A stretch of DNA of 64,000 nt from Limnobacter humi (GCF_024518835.1 NZ_JANIGO010000002.1:315522-379521), one strand, 5' to 3'. Positions 36,528 to 45,676 are shown, counted from the stretch's first letter. Made by a program: numbers and translations. Notes: generated from the letters alone by a model not told the origin.

Positions 36528-37865
36528 TCAGCGCATCAATTTTCGCAAGGCGGTGGGCGTGAAATCCCCCGGTTTCACCGGTACATTGAACTCGGTTGGT
36601 GATTCTTCATTCTGAAAACCCGAGAACGCGGTTTTTCTCGCGTTGAAGTCATGCTGGATTTCTCCCGCACTGTACATGCCCGGTGCGTCATACGCTTGCA
36701 TCAAGTACAACATTTTCACGCGCCACAACTCTCCTTTGTTGTCGTACTGGTCCATCAGGGCGACATACCAGCTGTCTTCATCGATGTACAAAGTTCGCTT
36801 GGAATACACATGCTCAGCGCCAGGTTTCAGTGTGCCCTCCACCACCCAGACGCGGTGAAGCTCAAACCGGGTCAGCTCGGGCTTCAAGAATGCGTCATTC
36901 AACATGGCCTCGTATTTCAGGGTTTTGTCCGTCAGGCGGTAATTGTTGTACGGAATCAGCATTTCCCGCTTACCGAGCAGCTTCCAGTCAAAACGTTCGG
37001 GAGATCCATTGAACCCGTAAATATCGTCCACCGTGCGTAACCCATCGGAATTGCCGGCCGGGGCAGCATGAGACAGCTCGGGTGCGCGAATGATGCGACG
37101 TTGCCCCGAGTTCACAACCCAGGCGGCGCGCTGTTCATCTTTGAAATTGAGCGTGTCGAGCACCAGAACGGCCTCGCCGGCCTGAGCGGAGGGCCGTGTG
37201 GTCTCGCCGATGAGACCAAAGAGAGTATTGCTTCCAGCCTTGCCAATGGCTGGCGCAAAAGCAATGGTGGCGCTGCTGGACACCGGGTTGGGCTTAACCC
37301 CTGCACCACTGACAAAACTCGCCGTGTGTACACGCACGGTTTGTGACGGCCTGCGCAGCAAGGTGTTCCAGATGGCTTCCAGGCCATTTTTGGGTTGAGG
37401 AAACGGCACGCTGCTGGATTGAATCCCCTGCAAAGCTAGGCCATCGGCTGAAAGGCGGACTTGTTTGGACTCTGCAGACACCGCATTCATCATCTCGGGA
37501 CTGAATGCAGCTGTGCGTTGGCTTTTGTACACTGGAATGGCATAGCCTGGGTAGCGTTTGAGCAAGGCCTGCTGGCCAGGGGTGAGCAGGCTCATGTACT
37601 GAGCCTGGTTGGCTGATGTGATGGTGTACAGGGGCTTTTCCGATGCAAATGGATCCAGGTAACCTTTTTTGGGATCAAATCCGGCAGGCGCTTTGACCAG
37701 CCCCCCCGTCCAATCCGGAATGGTGCCTGCTGCATTGCCTTTCTGTTCCGCTCCCATCGGAGTCAATGGGCCTGATGGCAAACCCGGCGTTTGTGCATGC
37801 ACGGCAAGACACATCACCATGAAGCCCAAGCACACCAGGGTTCGAAAGCTGTCGCCTGTTCGCAT
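36528..37865 (-). CDS. DUF1329 outer-membrane-type protein
   Basis: A 445-residue secreted protein: a signal peptide ending at VHAQ, then the DUF1329 fold, a large beta-rich relative of LolA/LolB-type lipid carriers. Segments such as IPYNNYRLTDKTLKYE, HRVWVVEGTLKPG and SWYVALMDQYDNKGELWR are typical. Its role is probably in lipid or hydrophobic-compound handling at the outer membrane. GGGGGA precedes ATG 37865. It is the last gene of a four-gene operon with the thioesterase, DUF2237 and methyltransferase genes. Confidence 0.85.
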   Translation of the reverse strand: MRTGDSFRTLVCLGFMVMCLAVHAQTPGLPSGPLTPMGAEQKGNAAGTIPDWTGGLVKAPAGFDPKKGYLDPFASEKPLYTITSANQAQYMSLLTPGQQALLKRYPGYAIPVYKSQRTAAFSPEMMNAVSAESKQVRLSADGLALQGIQSSSVPFPQPKNGLEAIWNTLLRRPSQTVRVHTASFVSGAGVKPNPVSSSATIAFAPAIGKAGSNTLFGLIGETTRPSAQAGEAVLVLDTLNFKDEQRAAWVVNSGQRRIIRAPELSHAAPAGNSDGLRTVDDIYGFNGSPERFDWKLLGKREMLIPYNNYRLTDKTLKYEAMLNDAFLKPELTRFELHRVWVVEGTLKPGAEHVYSKRTLYIDEDSWYVALMDQYDNKGELWRVKMLYLMQAYDAPGMYSAGEIQHDFNARKTAFSGFQNEESPTEFNVPVKPGDFTPTALRKLMR

Positions 37866-37891
37866 GTTTCCCCCAGCCAATTTGGTCGTGA

Positions 37892-38770
37892 TCAATAGGT
37901 CATGGCCGAGGCAGATAGCACTCGGGTCAGGTGTGCACCCGCTGTGGTGCAGGATGCCAGTTCAGCCGCAAAATCCGATGGATTCAACACCTCACAAGCC
38001 AGTCCACGCTGCTGCATCAACTGCTGTACTTCACCGATGCTCGAAAAATGCAAATGGATTTTTCCACGCACAAAGGCACCCAGTGCAGCGGCAAAAGCCC
38101 GGCTGAGGAGGTCATCATTGTGCGAGGAAAAGTGCAGGTCGCTGAAATAAAAACCACGCTGAAATCCGGACAATGTCTGTCCAACCCGTGTCCACAAATC
38201 CAGCACGCTGGCGCGATCAAAATAATTGAGCAAACCCTCTGTGATAATGACCAAACCGCGCTCCGGATCCAGTTGCGCCGCCAAACCGGCCAGGCTGTGG
38301 ACACCGTCGGTGGCAAACGCATCAATCACCTCAATGCGGTGGTAAGGGCACACGGCCAGGCGCTGCTCCAACAACTTTCGCTTTTGGGCCACCATGCCCG
38401 GTAGATCAGCCTCGATGTAGGTGATGTCGTCACCATACTCTTGCACAAACCGACTGCCGCGTGGTGACAAGCCGGCTGCAATTTCGAGCACTTGGGTGGC
38501 TTTGCCGCTGGTGATGGCTTGGTGCAATTGGCGGTCAATCAGGTCGTGGCGGGCCAGCAGGAAGTCCTGCAAGGTGGGGCCACCGAAGCTTCTGGACATC
38601 GCCATGGCCGGGCTCAATGCGGTGTACAAGGCCTTGGCGGGTAACGAGGCCAGCTCGGGCACTGAGCGGCCGCTTTCTTGCCAAACCTGCGCGGTGTACA
38701 ACGCGGTGGGGCTGATGCGTGCAGCCGACATGAATTGTCGGGCAAAGCGGGGAAACAAGCTGGGAAACAT
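37892..38770 (-). CDS. SAM-dependent methyltransferase (LCMT/TcmP-like)
   Basis: A 292-residue methyltransferase of the leucine-carboxyl-methyltransferase-like family. Motif I appears as LEIAAGLSPRGSRFV, the acidic strand-2 end as YIEADLPGM, and the post-core segment as VIITEGLLNYFD. Members methylate small-molecule carboxyls or hydroxyls; the substrate is unknown. Its ATG shares one base with the DUF2237 stop (TGATG), so the genes are translationally coupled. Confidence 0.83.
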   Translation of the reverse strand: MFPSLFPRFARQFMSAARISPTALYTAQVWQESGRSVPELASLPAKALYTALSPAMAMSRSFGGPTLQDFLLARHDLIDRQLHQAITSGKATQVLEIAAGLSPRGSRFVQEYGDDITYIEADLPGMVAQKRKLLEQRLAVCPYHRIEVIDAFATDGVHSLAGLAAQLDPERGLVIITEGLLNYFDRASVLDLWTRVGQTLSGFQRGFYFSDLHFSSHNDDLLSRAFAAALGAFVRGKIHLHFSSIGEVQQLMQQRGLACEVLNPSDFAAELASCTTAGAHLTRVLSASAMTY

Positions 38771-39147
38771 CAGAGTGCAAGTTCCTTCAGATATTCCAGA
38801 GGAACCAGACGCAAAGCCGCCTCATGCGTGGCCTCCAACAATACGGGGGGTGCAAAACCTGCCTCGTAGGCTTCGAGCCAGCGCAGGGCACAGACACACC
38901 AACGGTCGCCGGGCTTCAAACCGGGGAAACGGTACTCAGGTCGAGGGGTCGACAGGTCGTTGCCCACGCTGAGCGAAAACGCCAAAAACTCTTCAGTGAC
39001 CTTGGCGCACACCACATGGCGGCCCGTGTCCAAGGTGCCTGTTGAACAGCAACCATCCCGAAAAAACCCGGTGAGCGGTGCATAGGAGCAGGCCATCAAG
39101 TTGCCGCCCAACACGTTTCGGTCTTCGGCTTCAGGCAGATCGCTCAT
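38770..39147 (-). CDS. DUF2237 family protein
   Basis: A 125-residue protein of the DUF2237 family. The conserved start NVLGGNLMACSYAPLTGFFRDGCC and the central block GNDLSTPRPEYRFPGLKPGD are diagnostic. Function is unknown; conserved cysteines and acids suggest a metal or redox site. It starts 3 bp after the thioesterase stop and overlaps the methyltransferase start by one base. Confidence 0.9.
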   Translation of the reverse strand: MSDLPEAEDRNVLGGNLMACSYAPLTGFFRDGCCSTGTLDTGRHVVCAKVTEEFLAFSLSVGNDLSTPRPEYRFPGLKPGDRWCVCALRWLEAYEAGFAPPVLLEATHEAALRLVPLEYLKELAL

Positions 39148-39150
39148 GTA

Positions 39151-39618
39151 TCAACCCCGGGATGTTTTGGGAATAGGCACCACGGCCATCGTCAGGCGTG
39201 AAATGCAGCTGAGCTTGCCTGCATCGTCGCGCAGCTCAATGCTCCACACCTGCGAGGTGCGGCCGGCATGCAATAGCGTCGCTGTGCCAGTGACCGTGCC
39301 GGACCGAACACCGCGCAGGTGGTTGGCATTGACCTCCTGCCCAACACAGTAATACTGGCTGTTGTCCACCACCAGGTTGGCCCCCACGCTGCCCAATGTT
39401 TCGGCCAGCACCACATTGCACCCCCCGTGAACCAATCCAAATGGCTGGAAAGTGCGGGGCTCGGCGGGCATGGTGCCGCGAATGTAGTCAGGTCCGATCT
39501 CGGTGATTTGAATACCCAACGCTTCCAGTGCGGTATTTTTTCCACCCGCATTCATGGCGGCCAGGTCGGGGTTTGCAAACCAAATGGACGATTTTTCAGA
39601 GGCAGATTGAGTGGTCAT
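39151..39618 (-). CDS. Hotdog-fold acyl-CoA thioesterase (PaaI-like)
   Basis: A 155-residue hotdog thioesterase with the motif FGLVHGGCNVVLAETLGS (catalytic-loop HGG, acid in the helix) and the C-terminal strand pattern of PaaI/YbgC relatives. It hydrolyses a thioester of CoA; the acyl group is unknown. ATG 39618 (MTTQSASEK) fits the family; 14 extra codons lie upstream in frame. First gene of the operon leading to DUF1329. Confidence 0.87.
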   Translation of the reverse strand: MTTQSASEKSSIWFANPDLAAMNAGGKNTALEALGIQITEIGPDYIRGTMPAEPRTFQPFGLVHGGCNVVLAETLGSVGANLVVDNSQYYCVGQEVNANHLRGVRSGTVTGTATLLHAGRTSQVWSIELRDDAGKLSCISRLTMAVVPIPKTSRG

Positions 39619-39684
39619 GAACAGGCTCTTGTGGGTTGGTGTTGCTGGCCAGACAGCCAAACTTCACTTTACTGTAACGGAATT

Positions 39685-40449
39685 TCACAGTCTGAGAAGC
39701 GATTTGAGCTTGGAAGCTGTCGGTTTCAGGTTCAATGCCGTGGCCTGTTTAATCGCATCCACCCGCTGGACCAGTGCTGCGGCCGTGGTGTCGAAACCAG
39801 CACCTGCGTGCGCCAAAGCCACCACATTCCCGCTGGCACAGGGCGGCAGTACAAGGGCTTGACCGTCAAAAGCCTGCGTAAAACGGGATTGCCCAGCCTG
39901 GGTGTCCTTCTGCTTGCTCAAGACATTAACCACGCAATAGCCATTGGGGCTGAGGTGGTCTCGACATTGGGCATAAAACGCACTCGAGTTCAGTGGACCC
40001 ACCTTGGCTTTGTGATCAAACCCATCCACCAAAATGAGGTCAAACTGTTCTGTTGATTGCGTCAGAAAATCGGCACCGCAGGCTACTTCAATGCGGAATG
40101 TGGGCGACTGTGGGGGCAACTTGAAATGCAGTTGAGCAGCCCCCACCACGGCTGGTTCAACCTCGACCGTTGTCACAACACACGATGGACGGTGTCGATG
40201 CAAAAACTTGGACAATGCGCCCACACCCAGACCAATCACCAACGCATTGCGGGGCCAATCTGCATCGGCCTGAAACAGCCATGGCGCCATCATTTCCCGG
40301 GTGTACTCCAGTTCCAACGCATACGGTCTGGCAATGCGCATGGCCCCCTGTACCCACTCCGAACCGAAATGCAGGTTGCGCACACCTTGGTCTTCGCTAA
40401 TCACAATATCCACCGACACAACCACCTGACTTAAACCAGCGCACAGCAT
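39685..40449 (-). CDS. Spermidine synthase-like methyltransferase-fold protein
   Basis: A 254-residue protein with a Rossmann core like spermidine synthases: ALVIGLGVGALSKFLH for the nucleotide site, VTTVEVEPAVVGAA for the acidic strand 2, and DLILVDGFDHKAKVGPLNS for the catalytic Asp region. It lacks the N-terminal beta domain typical of SpeE, so true aminopropyl transfer is uncertain. Its gene starts 24 bp after the psd stop and may be cotranscribed with psd. Confidence 0.7.
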   Translation of the reverse strand: MLCAGLSQVVVSVDIVISEDQGVRNLHFGSEWVQGAMRIARPYALELEYTREMMAPWLFQADADWPRNALVIGLGVGALSKFLHRHRPSCVVTTVEVEPAVVGAAQLHFKLPPQSPTFRIEVACGADFLTQSTEQFDLILVDGFDHKAKVGPLNSSAFYAQCRDHLSPNGYCVVNVLSKQKDTQAGQSRFTQAFDGQALVLPPCASGNVVALAHAGAGFDTTAAALVQRVDAIKQATALNLKPTASKLKSLLRL

Positions 40450-40473
40450 ACCCCAGGCTGAGGAACAATCGGA

Positions 40474-41328
40474 TCAATCGGCGCAGACCCACAAACACTG
40501 GCCCATTCGAACACCACTGCCCGGCGTAATGGATGGATGAAGTTGCCAGGTGGCGGGTACCAACAGGATGACGGTAGACCCGTGTTCAAACCATCCCAGC
40601 TCTTCACCCCGTTGCACAGCCTGGTTCAGCGACAAACTGGCTTGCCCTGCGTAGCTTTGGTTAAACAACAGGCCTGTGGCATGCAAGCGGATACCGGCCA
40701 CCAGAATGGCGGCGACGGCGACCATGGCCACAGGCTCACCCTGTGAGCCCTTCAGGTGTAGCACTGCCCGTTCATTGCGGCAATACAATTTTTCCAGCCG
40801 TTTCACGGTGGGTGGATTGACATTGAAAGTATCGCCCTGGATGTAATCCACACGGGTCAGTTGTGCGGTGGTTGGCGCATGCAAGCGGTGGTATTGGCTC
40901 GCGCGAATCCGCAGCGTGATGAATTGGTGGTTGGCATAGCGTGCCGCAGTGTCTGGATGAATCAGCAACTCCTGCACGCTGTAGTCCAAGCCCTTGACCT
41001 GAAACAACTGGCCTTCTTGGATCAACCCGTGCGACACCACCTCGCCGTCGCAAGGAGACACGCCGTTGCCTGCCGGATCAACGGGACGTTGGCCAGGTTT
41101 CAAGGCCCGGGTAAAACAATCGTGAATGGATCGAAATTGCGTTTGGTTAGCCTCGTGCAGTTGCAGCGGGGTGATGCGATTCCAAGCCCACAAGGCGAGC
41201 CTCACGAAAAACGGTTGACGAATCTGGCTGATGCGACCCATGCAGCGGCTTGCTGCCAAACGGGGAATTCGGTTGGTCACCCAAAAATTGAGTGCGTCCA
41301 ACCAGGAGTCAGGTTGGTTGTGTTGCAT
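40474..41328 (-). CDS. psd: Phosphatidylserine decarboxylase
   Basis: A 284-residue membrane-associated proenzyme that forms phosphatidylethanolamine. Motifs are SPCDGEV, KGLDYSVQELL, YHRLHAP and, at the C-terminal end, the self-cleavage site GST inside GWFEHGSTVILL. In most bacterial enzymes the residue before GST is Leu, Val or Met; here it is His. The Ser that becomes the pyruvoyl group is intact. It is divergent from the aminotransferase gene and is followed by the spermidine-synthase-like gene. Confidence 0.92.
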   Translation of the reverse strand: MQHNQPDSWLDALNFWVTNRIPRLAASRCMGRISQIRQPFFVRLALWAWNRITPLQLHEANQTQFRSIHDCFTRALKPGQRPVDPAGNGVSPCDGEVVSHGLIQEGQLFQVKGLDYSVQELLIHPDTAARYANHQFITLRIRASQYHRLHAPTTAQLTRVDYIQGDTFNVNPPTVKRLEKLYCRNERAVLHLKGSQGEPVAMVAVAAILVAGIRLHATGLLFNQSYAGQASLSLNQAVQRGEELGWFEHGSTVILLVPATWQLHPSITPGSGVRMGQCLWVCAD

Positions 41329-41407
41329 GCAGATCCGTGGGCCGCTTTCATCGGCCTGTCATTCGTTAAGGGTACAAACATACCGGTGCATTTTGACAAG
41401 ACCGTGT

Positions 41408-43096
41408 ATGGACTTCGACCTTTTGATGTGGCTGGCTGGCGCTGGCTCAGCGGGCTATTTGATCAACCTGGGGCATGAGCGACTGCAACTATCGCGGGCC
41501 AAGCACCCGGGCTTGGCTGGGCATGTGCGCATGGCCAAGCGCTTAAGCCGCTTAATGCCCTACTACGAACTCAAAGACCAGGCTTTTTTTGATTGTGACA
41601 GTGCAGATGCTGCCCTGGTGAATCAACGCAAAACCGGGTTTTTCAAATTGTCTGAACGGCTTGCGCAACGCGCCCCAGTGGGTGCGGTGCTCATGCGCGA
41701 GGCCATTCAAACCCTGTCGGATGCGCAATTCACCTACAAATACCGTGTGCCCTTCCAGTTTCGACACATGGTCAATGAACACCTGCAGCCTGTGCTGTTT
41801 TTGTCGAAGAGCGAGGGGGTGCGCGTGTGGGACGTGGACAACAATGCCTACATCGACTTGACCGGTGCCTATGGCACCAACCTGCTGGGCTATGACCACT
41901 ACAAGCGGTTTATCGAAGAAGCCGCGAGCGAGATGCACACCTTGGGCCCCGTGCTGGGACCCTACCACCCAGTGGTGCTGGACAATGCACGCCGCATTTT
42001 AAGCATTGCCGGGCAGGATGAAATTTCATTCCACATGTCGGGCACCGAGGCGGTGATGCAAGCTGTTCGGCTGGCGCAGTACCACACCGGCAAGGAGAGA
42101 TTGGTGCGGTTTGCAGGGGCCTACCATGGCTGGTGGGGCGATGTTCAACCCGGCGTGGGAAACCCGGTGACTGCCGACCGCACAATCACCTTGCAGGACC
42201 TGAGTGAACGCAGCCTGAAAGTGCTGGCCACCCGGCGCGACATTGCCTGTGTGCTGGTCAACCCATTGCAGGCGCTGCACCCCAACAGCAATGCGCCTGG
42301 TGACAGCGCGCTGTTAAACAGTGCGCGCAAGGCTGGCTACGACAAAGCAGCGTACACCGCCTGGCTACAGGCACTGCGACGGGTGTGCACCGACCGGGGC
42401 ATTGTGTTGATTTTCGATGAGGTGTTTTTGGGTTTCAGGCTGGCCAAAGGCGGGGCGCAGGACTACTTCGGTGTGCGCGCCGACCTGGTGACCTATGGCA
42501 AAACGCTGGGGGGCGGTTTGCCAGTGGGCGTGCTGTGCGGCAAAACAGAATTGATGCGTCGTTACTCCAACCGAAAACCCGCCGACATCTGCTTTGCCCG
42601 GGGCACATTCAATTCGCACCCGTATGTGATGCACACCATGAACGCATTTTTGCGGTATTTGGATGCGCCAGAGGCGGCGGGCTTGTACAACAACCTGGAT
42701 GCATTGTGGAATGGCCGGTGTGCACAGCTCAATCAACGCCTGAAAGCTGCCCAGTTGCCCGTGGAAGTCCGCAACATGGCCTCGGTGTGGACCATCGTGT
42801 ATGCGCGTGCGTCCCGTTTCAACTGGATGTTCCAGTTTTACCTGCTAGATGCCGGCCTGCTGCTGAGTTGGGTTGGGTCCGGCCGCATGATTTTCAGCCA
42901 CGCATTCAATGACATGGCGTTCGATGAGGTGTGTCAGCGATTTGTTCAAGCAGCCCTCGCCATGCAGGCCGATGGTTGGTGGGAGGCTGGCGAGGCCTGC
43001 AACACCAACCAGAAAATTCAACGGCGTGTGCTGCTGGAAAGCTGGCGCGCTTTCACGTCGTCCATGGGGTCGATGAGCTGGCCTTTCAACAGGTAA
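41408..43096 (+). CDS. Class III aminotransferase with a long N-terminal extension
   Basis: A 562-residue PLP enzyme like glutamate-1-semialdehyde aminomutase: MSGTEAVMQAVRLAQ, AYHGWWGDVQPG, IFDEVFLGFRL and the Schiff-base lysine in TYGKTLGGGLPVG. HemL-type enzymes have about 430 residues; here about 110 residues precede the catalytic domain, starting with a hydrophobic segment (DLLMWLAGAGSAGYLIN) and a helical region. It is probably not the heme enzyme but a biosynthetic aminotransferase of unknown substrate. Its 3' end overlaps the convergent Mpo1-like gene by 79 bp. ATG 41408 is chosen because upstream codons overlap psd. Confidence 0.85.
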   Translation: MDFDLLMWLAGAGSAGYLINLGHERLQLSRAKHPGLAGHVRMAKRLSRLMPYYELKDQAFFDCDSADAALVNQRKTGFFKLSERLAQRAPVGAVLMREAIQTLSDAQFTYKYRVPFQFRHMVNEHLQPVLFLSKSEGVRVWDVDNNAYIDLTGAYGTNLLGYDHYKRFIEEAASEMHTLGPVLGPYHPVVLDNARRILSIAGQDEISFHMSGTEAVMQAVRLAQYHTGKERLVRFAGAYHGWWGDVQPGVGNPVTADRTITLQDLSERSLKVLATRRDIACVLVNPLQALHPNSNAPGDSALLNSARKAGYDKAAYTAWLQALRRVCTDRGIVLIFDEVFLGFRLAKGGAQDYFGVRADLVTYGKTLGGGLPVGVLCGKTELMRRYSNRKPADICFARGTFNSHPYVMHTMNAFLRYLDAPEAAGLYNNLDALWNGRCAQLNQRLKAAQLPVEVRNMASVWTIVYARASRFNWMFQFYLLDAGLLLSWVGSGRMIFSHAFNDMAFDEVCQRFVQAALAMQADGWWEAGEACNTNQKIQRRVLLESWRAFTSSMGSMSWPFNR

Positions 43097-43650
43097 AACG
43101 GCGACTTGTAGTAGAGCTTCACATCGTGGAACGGGTCGGTCATGATTTTCAGTGCCCACACCAGGCCGGTTTCCACATCGCGAATAAAGAAAAGATGCAG
43201 TGTGCGGAACACCAAACCCGCAAAACCCAAATACAGCCAGCATTCGCCAACCGTGTGCACAAAACTTTGAATGTCGGGCTGTGTGGGTGGCAGACCAAAG
43301 GTGGATGGCGTAAACCAAATGAACGCAGGCAAAGCGACCCAAATGCTCAACAAAATAATTTTGCGGCGCAGGTTGTAGCCCACCTTGATGTCTTCTTTGT
43401 AGTCGTGGGTGGCCTGGTTCACCTCATCATAGCTTTTGGGCTCAAAGAAAAAATGGCCAATCTGGCGGCTGGTCATGGCCACCAGCCAGGCCACAAACGC
43501 TGCGGCAATCGGGTCCACAAACAACAGCACATAGCCGAATAAAAACGACAAGGCGCTGAGCAAATGGAGGCTTTGGTTGATGCGGCTGTGGTGGTAGTAA
43601 CGGTGGTCGTCCCACCGCTGTTCTTGCAAGGTATTCAGAATGGATTTCAT
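43018..43650 (-). CDS. Mpo1/DUF962-like multi-pass membrane protein
   Basis: A 210-residue membrane protein. The N-terminal half shows HRYYHHSRINQSLHLLS, two hydrophobic helices, and RQIGHFFFEPKS, matching the DUF962/Mpo1 pattern (H...N..H.....GHf.fE) whose yeast member oxidises 2-hydroxy fatty acids with Fe(II). The C-terminal half has a further hydrophobic region (WVALPAFIWF) and a helical segment, more than a minimal DUF962 protein. Its 3' end overlaps the convergent aminotransferase gene by 79 bp, so one of the two 3' ends is unusual. Assignment by motif only. Confidence 0.6.
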   Translation of the reverse strand: MKSILNTLQEQRWDDHRYYHHSRINQSLHLLSALSFLFGYVLLFVDPIAAAFVAWLVAMTSRQIGHFFFEPKSYDEVNQATHDYKEDIKVGYNLRRKIILLSIWVALPAFIWFTPSTFGLPPTQPDIQSFVHTVGECWLYLGFAGLVFRTLHLFFIRDVETGLVWALKIMTDPFHDVKLYYKSPFYLLKGQLIDPMDDVKARQLSSSTRR

Positions 43651-43733
43651 TCAGGCTGGCCCCATGGGGTTGGGTTGATCGGAGAGTTGAACTCAACTCC
43701 CCTTTATGCCAGCCGTATGTTGCGGGAATGTGA

Positions 43734-44894
43734 TCAACGGCCCAGTTCAGAGCGGGCAATCATTTCCTTCATGATTTCGGATGTACCCGCGTAAATGGTT
43801 TGTACCCGTGCATCTGCAAAAAAGCGGGAAATCGGGTATTCCGCGGTATAGCCATAGCCACCAAACAGCTGCAGGCACTCGTGTGTCACTTTTACCTGCA
43901 ATTCAGTTGAAGTCAGTTTGAGGATAGAGGCTTCTTCTGTGCTCATGACACCCGCCTTGAAGCGATGCAGGCACTGCTTCCAATAGGCTTTGGTCAACTC
44001 CAGTTGCGCCCGCAGCTCAGCCATTTTGAAGCGCGTATTTTGAAACTGCGACACCGATTGCCCAAATGCCTTGCGCTGTGTCACGTAGTCGACCGTGGCA
44101 GCCATGGCCCCTTCGCAAGCACCAATGGCCTGGGAACCGATGCCCAGTCGTTCACGCGGTAACTCCTGCATGAGGTGAATAAAGCCCTGGTTCAAACCGC
44201 CCAACACCGCACTGGCTGGCACGCGCAGGTTGTCGAAAAACAGTTCGGCCGTGTCGTTGCTGTGCTGCCCCATTTTTTGAATACCCTTGCCTTTCTTGAA
44301 CCCTGGCAGCGAACTGTCCACCAAAAACAGGGTAATGCCTTTGGCACCTTTGCTGGGGTCTGTTTTGGCGGCCAGCACCAGCAAACCGCAATGCAGGCCG
44401 TTGGTGATGAATGTTTTGGAACCGTTGATGACGAATTCATCACCCTCGCGAACCGCGGTGGTGCGCATACCGGCCAGGTCACTGCCTGCACCAGGCTCGG
44501 TCATGCCGATGGAGCCCACCACCTCGCCTGTGATCATTTTGGGCAACCAATGGGCTTTTTGTTCCGGCGTACCCAGGTTGTTCACATAGGGAGCCACAAT
44601 GTTGGCGTGCACGTTCAAGGCAGTGCTCAATGCGTGCAGATTCAGGCGGCAAGTTTCCTCCAGAATCATCTGGTTGACTTCAAACGGTGCCCCAGCGGCC
44701 CCATATTCTTCCGGCATGTCCGGTGCCAGCATGCCAGCAGCACCCAGCATCAGCCAGGCCTCCTTGGGCATCCAGCCATCTTTCTCCCATTGGTCGTAGT
44801 GGGGAATCACCTCTTTTTCAAGACAGCGCAGCAGCATGTCCCGAAACAGCGTGATGTCCTCTCCGGCCGTGTTGAACTGGTCCATGCCGCCCAT
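43734..44894 (-). CDS. Acyl-CoA dehydrogenase
   Basis: A 386-residue FAD enzyme of fatty or branched acyl-CoA oxidation. Motifs are IGMTEPGAGSDLAGM, the FAD-binding FITNG, and the C-terminal QLFGGYGYTAEYPISR and IYAGTSEIMKEMI. The catalytic Glu position depends on the subfamily; the chain length is not readable. AGGAG precedes ATG 44894. It is the second gene of a two-gene operon with the SDR enzyme (11 bp gap), typical of acyl-CoA beta-oxidation. Confidence 0.93.
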   Translation of the reverse strand: MGGMDQFNTAGEDITLFRDMLLRCLEKEVIPHYDQWEKDGWMPKEAWLMLGAAGMLAPDMPEEYGAAGAPFEVNQMILEETCRLNLHALSTALNVHANIVAPYVNNLGTPEQKAHWLPKMITGEVVGSIGMTEPGAGSDLAGMRTTAVREGDEFVINGSKTFITNGLHCGLLVLAAKTDPSKGAKGITLFLVDSSLPGFKKGKGIQKMGQHSNDTAELFFDNLRVPASAVLGGLNQGFIHLMQELPRERLGIGSQAIGACEGAMAATVDYVTQRKAFGQSVSQFQNTRFKMAELRAQLELTKAYWKQCLHRFKAGVMSTEEASILKLTSTELQVKVTHECLQLFGGYGYTAEYPISRFFADARVQTIYAGTSEIMKEMIARSELGR

Positions 44895-44905
44895 GTTGTG
44901 TCTCC

Positions 44906-45676
44906 TTACTTGGCTGCCATGCGAATACCGCCATCCAGGCGAATGGTTTCGGCATTCAGATAGTTATTTTCCACCATGGTGACACACAGTTGACCATACT
45001 CTGCCGGGTCTCCAAAACGCTTGGGGTTCTGGACCATGGCGATCAGCGGTTGGCGGTACTCTTCTGACACCCCTTTCATCATCGGGGTATCGAAAATACC
45101 GGGAGCAATGGTGTTGACACGGATGCCGTAGCGCGACAGGTCACGGGCCATGGGCAAAGTCATACCCACCACACCCCCCTTGCTGGCGGAATAGGCACAC
45201 TGGCCGGTCTGCCCGTCGAATGCAGCCACCGAAGCGGTATTAATCAGCACACCACGCTGGCCATCTGCATCGGGTGCATTTTTGGCCATTTCTTCAGCAG
45301 CCAGTCGGCAAATGTTGAAAGTGCCCACCAGGTTCACCTGAATGGTTTTGTTAAAGGCTTCCAGCGGCAAGGCCTTGCTGTCCCGGTCCAGAATTTTGGA
45401 TGCAGTGCCCACACCGGCGCAATTCACCGCCACATGAATGGCACCAAAAGCAGCCATCGTGGCTGCAATGCCTGCGGTTGCTGAATCGGCATCGGCCACG
45501 TTTACTTTCTGGAAAATCACCCGGCCTGGGTGCGCGTCCGCGACAGCCTGGCCTGCGGCCTCGTTCATGTCGAATACAGCCACGTTGGCACCCTTGGCCA
45601 AGAAGGCTTCTACTGTGGCCAAACCCAGGCCAGACGCACCACCCGTGACCACGGCAACCGCATTGTCGAGTTTCAT
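44906..45676 (-). CDS. SDR 3-hydroxyacyl-CoA dehydrogenase (HSD17B10-like)
   Basis: A 256-residue short-chain dehydrogenase. Features are the TGGASGLGLATVEAF cofactor motif, the NCAG segment, the catalytic Ser in NTASVAAFDGQ, Tyr and Lys in YSASKGG, and the terminal LDGGIRM. It resembles mitochondrial 17-beta-HSD10-type 3-hydroxyacyl-CoA dehydrogenases. AGGAG 7 nt before ATG 45676. A perfect palindromic operator lies 74 bp upstream, and the acyl-CoA dehydrogenase follows. Confidence 0.9.
   Translation of the reverse strand: MKLDNAVAVVTGGASGLGLATVEAFLAKGANVAVFDMNEAAGQAVADAHPGRVIFQKVNVADADSATAGIAATMAAFGAIHVAVNCAGVGTASKILDRDSKALPLEAFNKTIQVNLVGTFNICRLAAEEMAKNAPDADGQRGVLINTASVAAFDGQTGQCAYSASKGGVVGMTLPMARDLSRYGIRVNTIAPGIFDTPMMKGVSEEYRQPLIAMVQNPKRFGDPAEYGQLCVTMVENNYLNAETIRLDGGIRMAAK

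Noticed and set aside
41231-41407. N-terminal extension of the aminotransferase frame over psd
   Set aside because: These 59 codons overlap the psd start on the other strand and do not look like protein; ATG 41408 is more natural.
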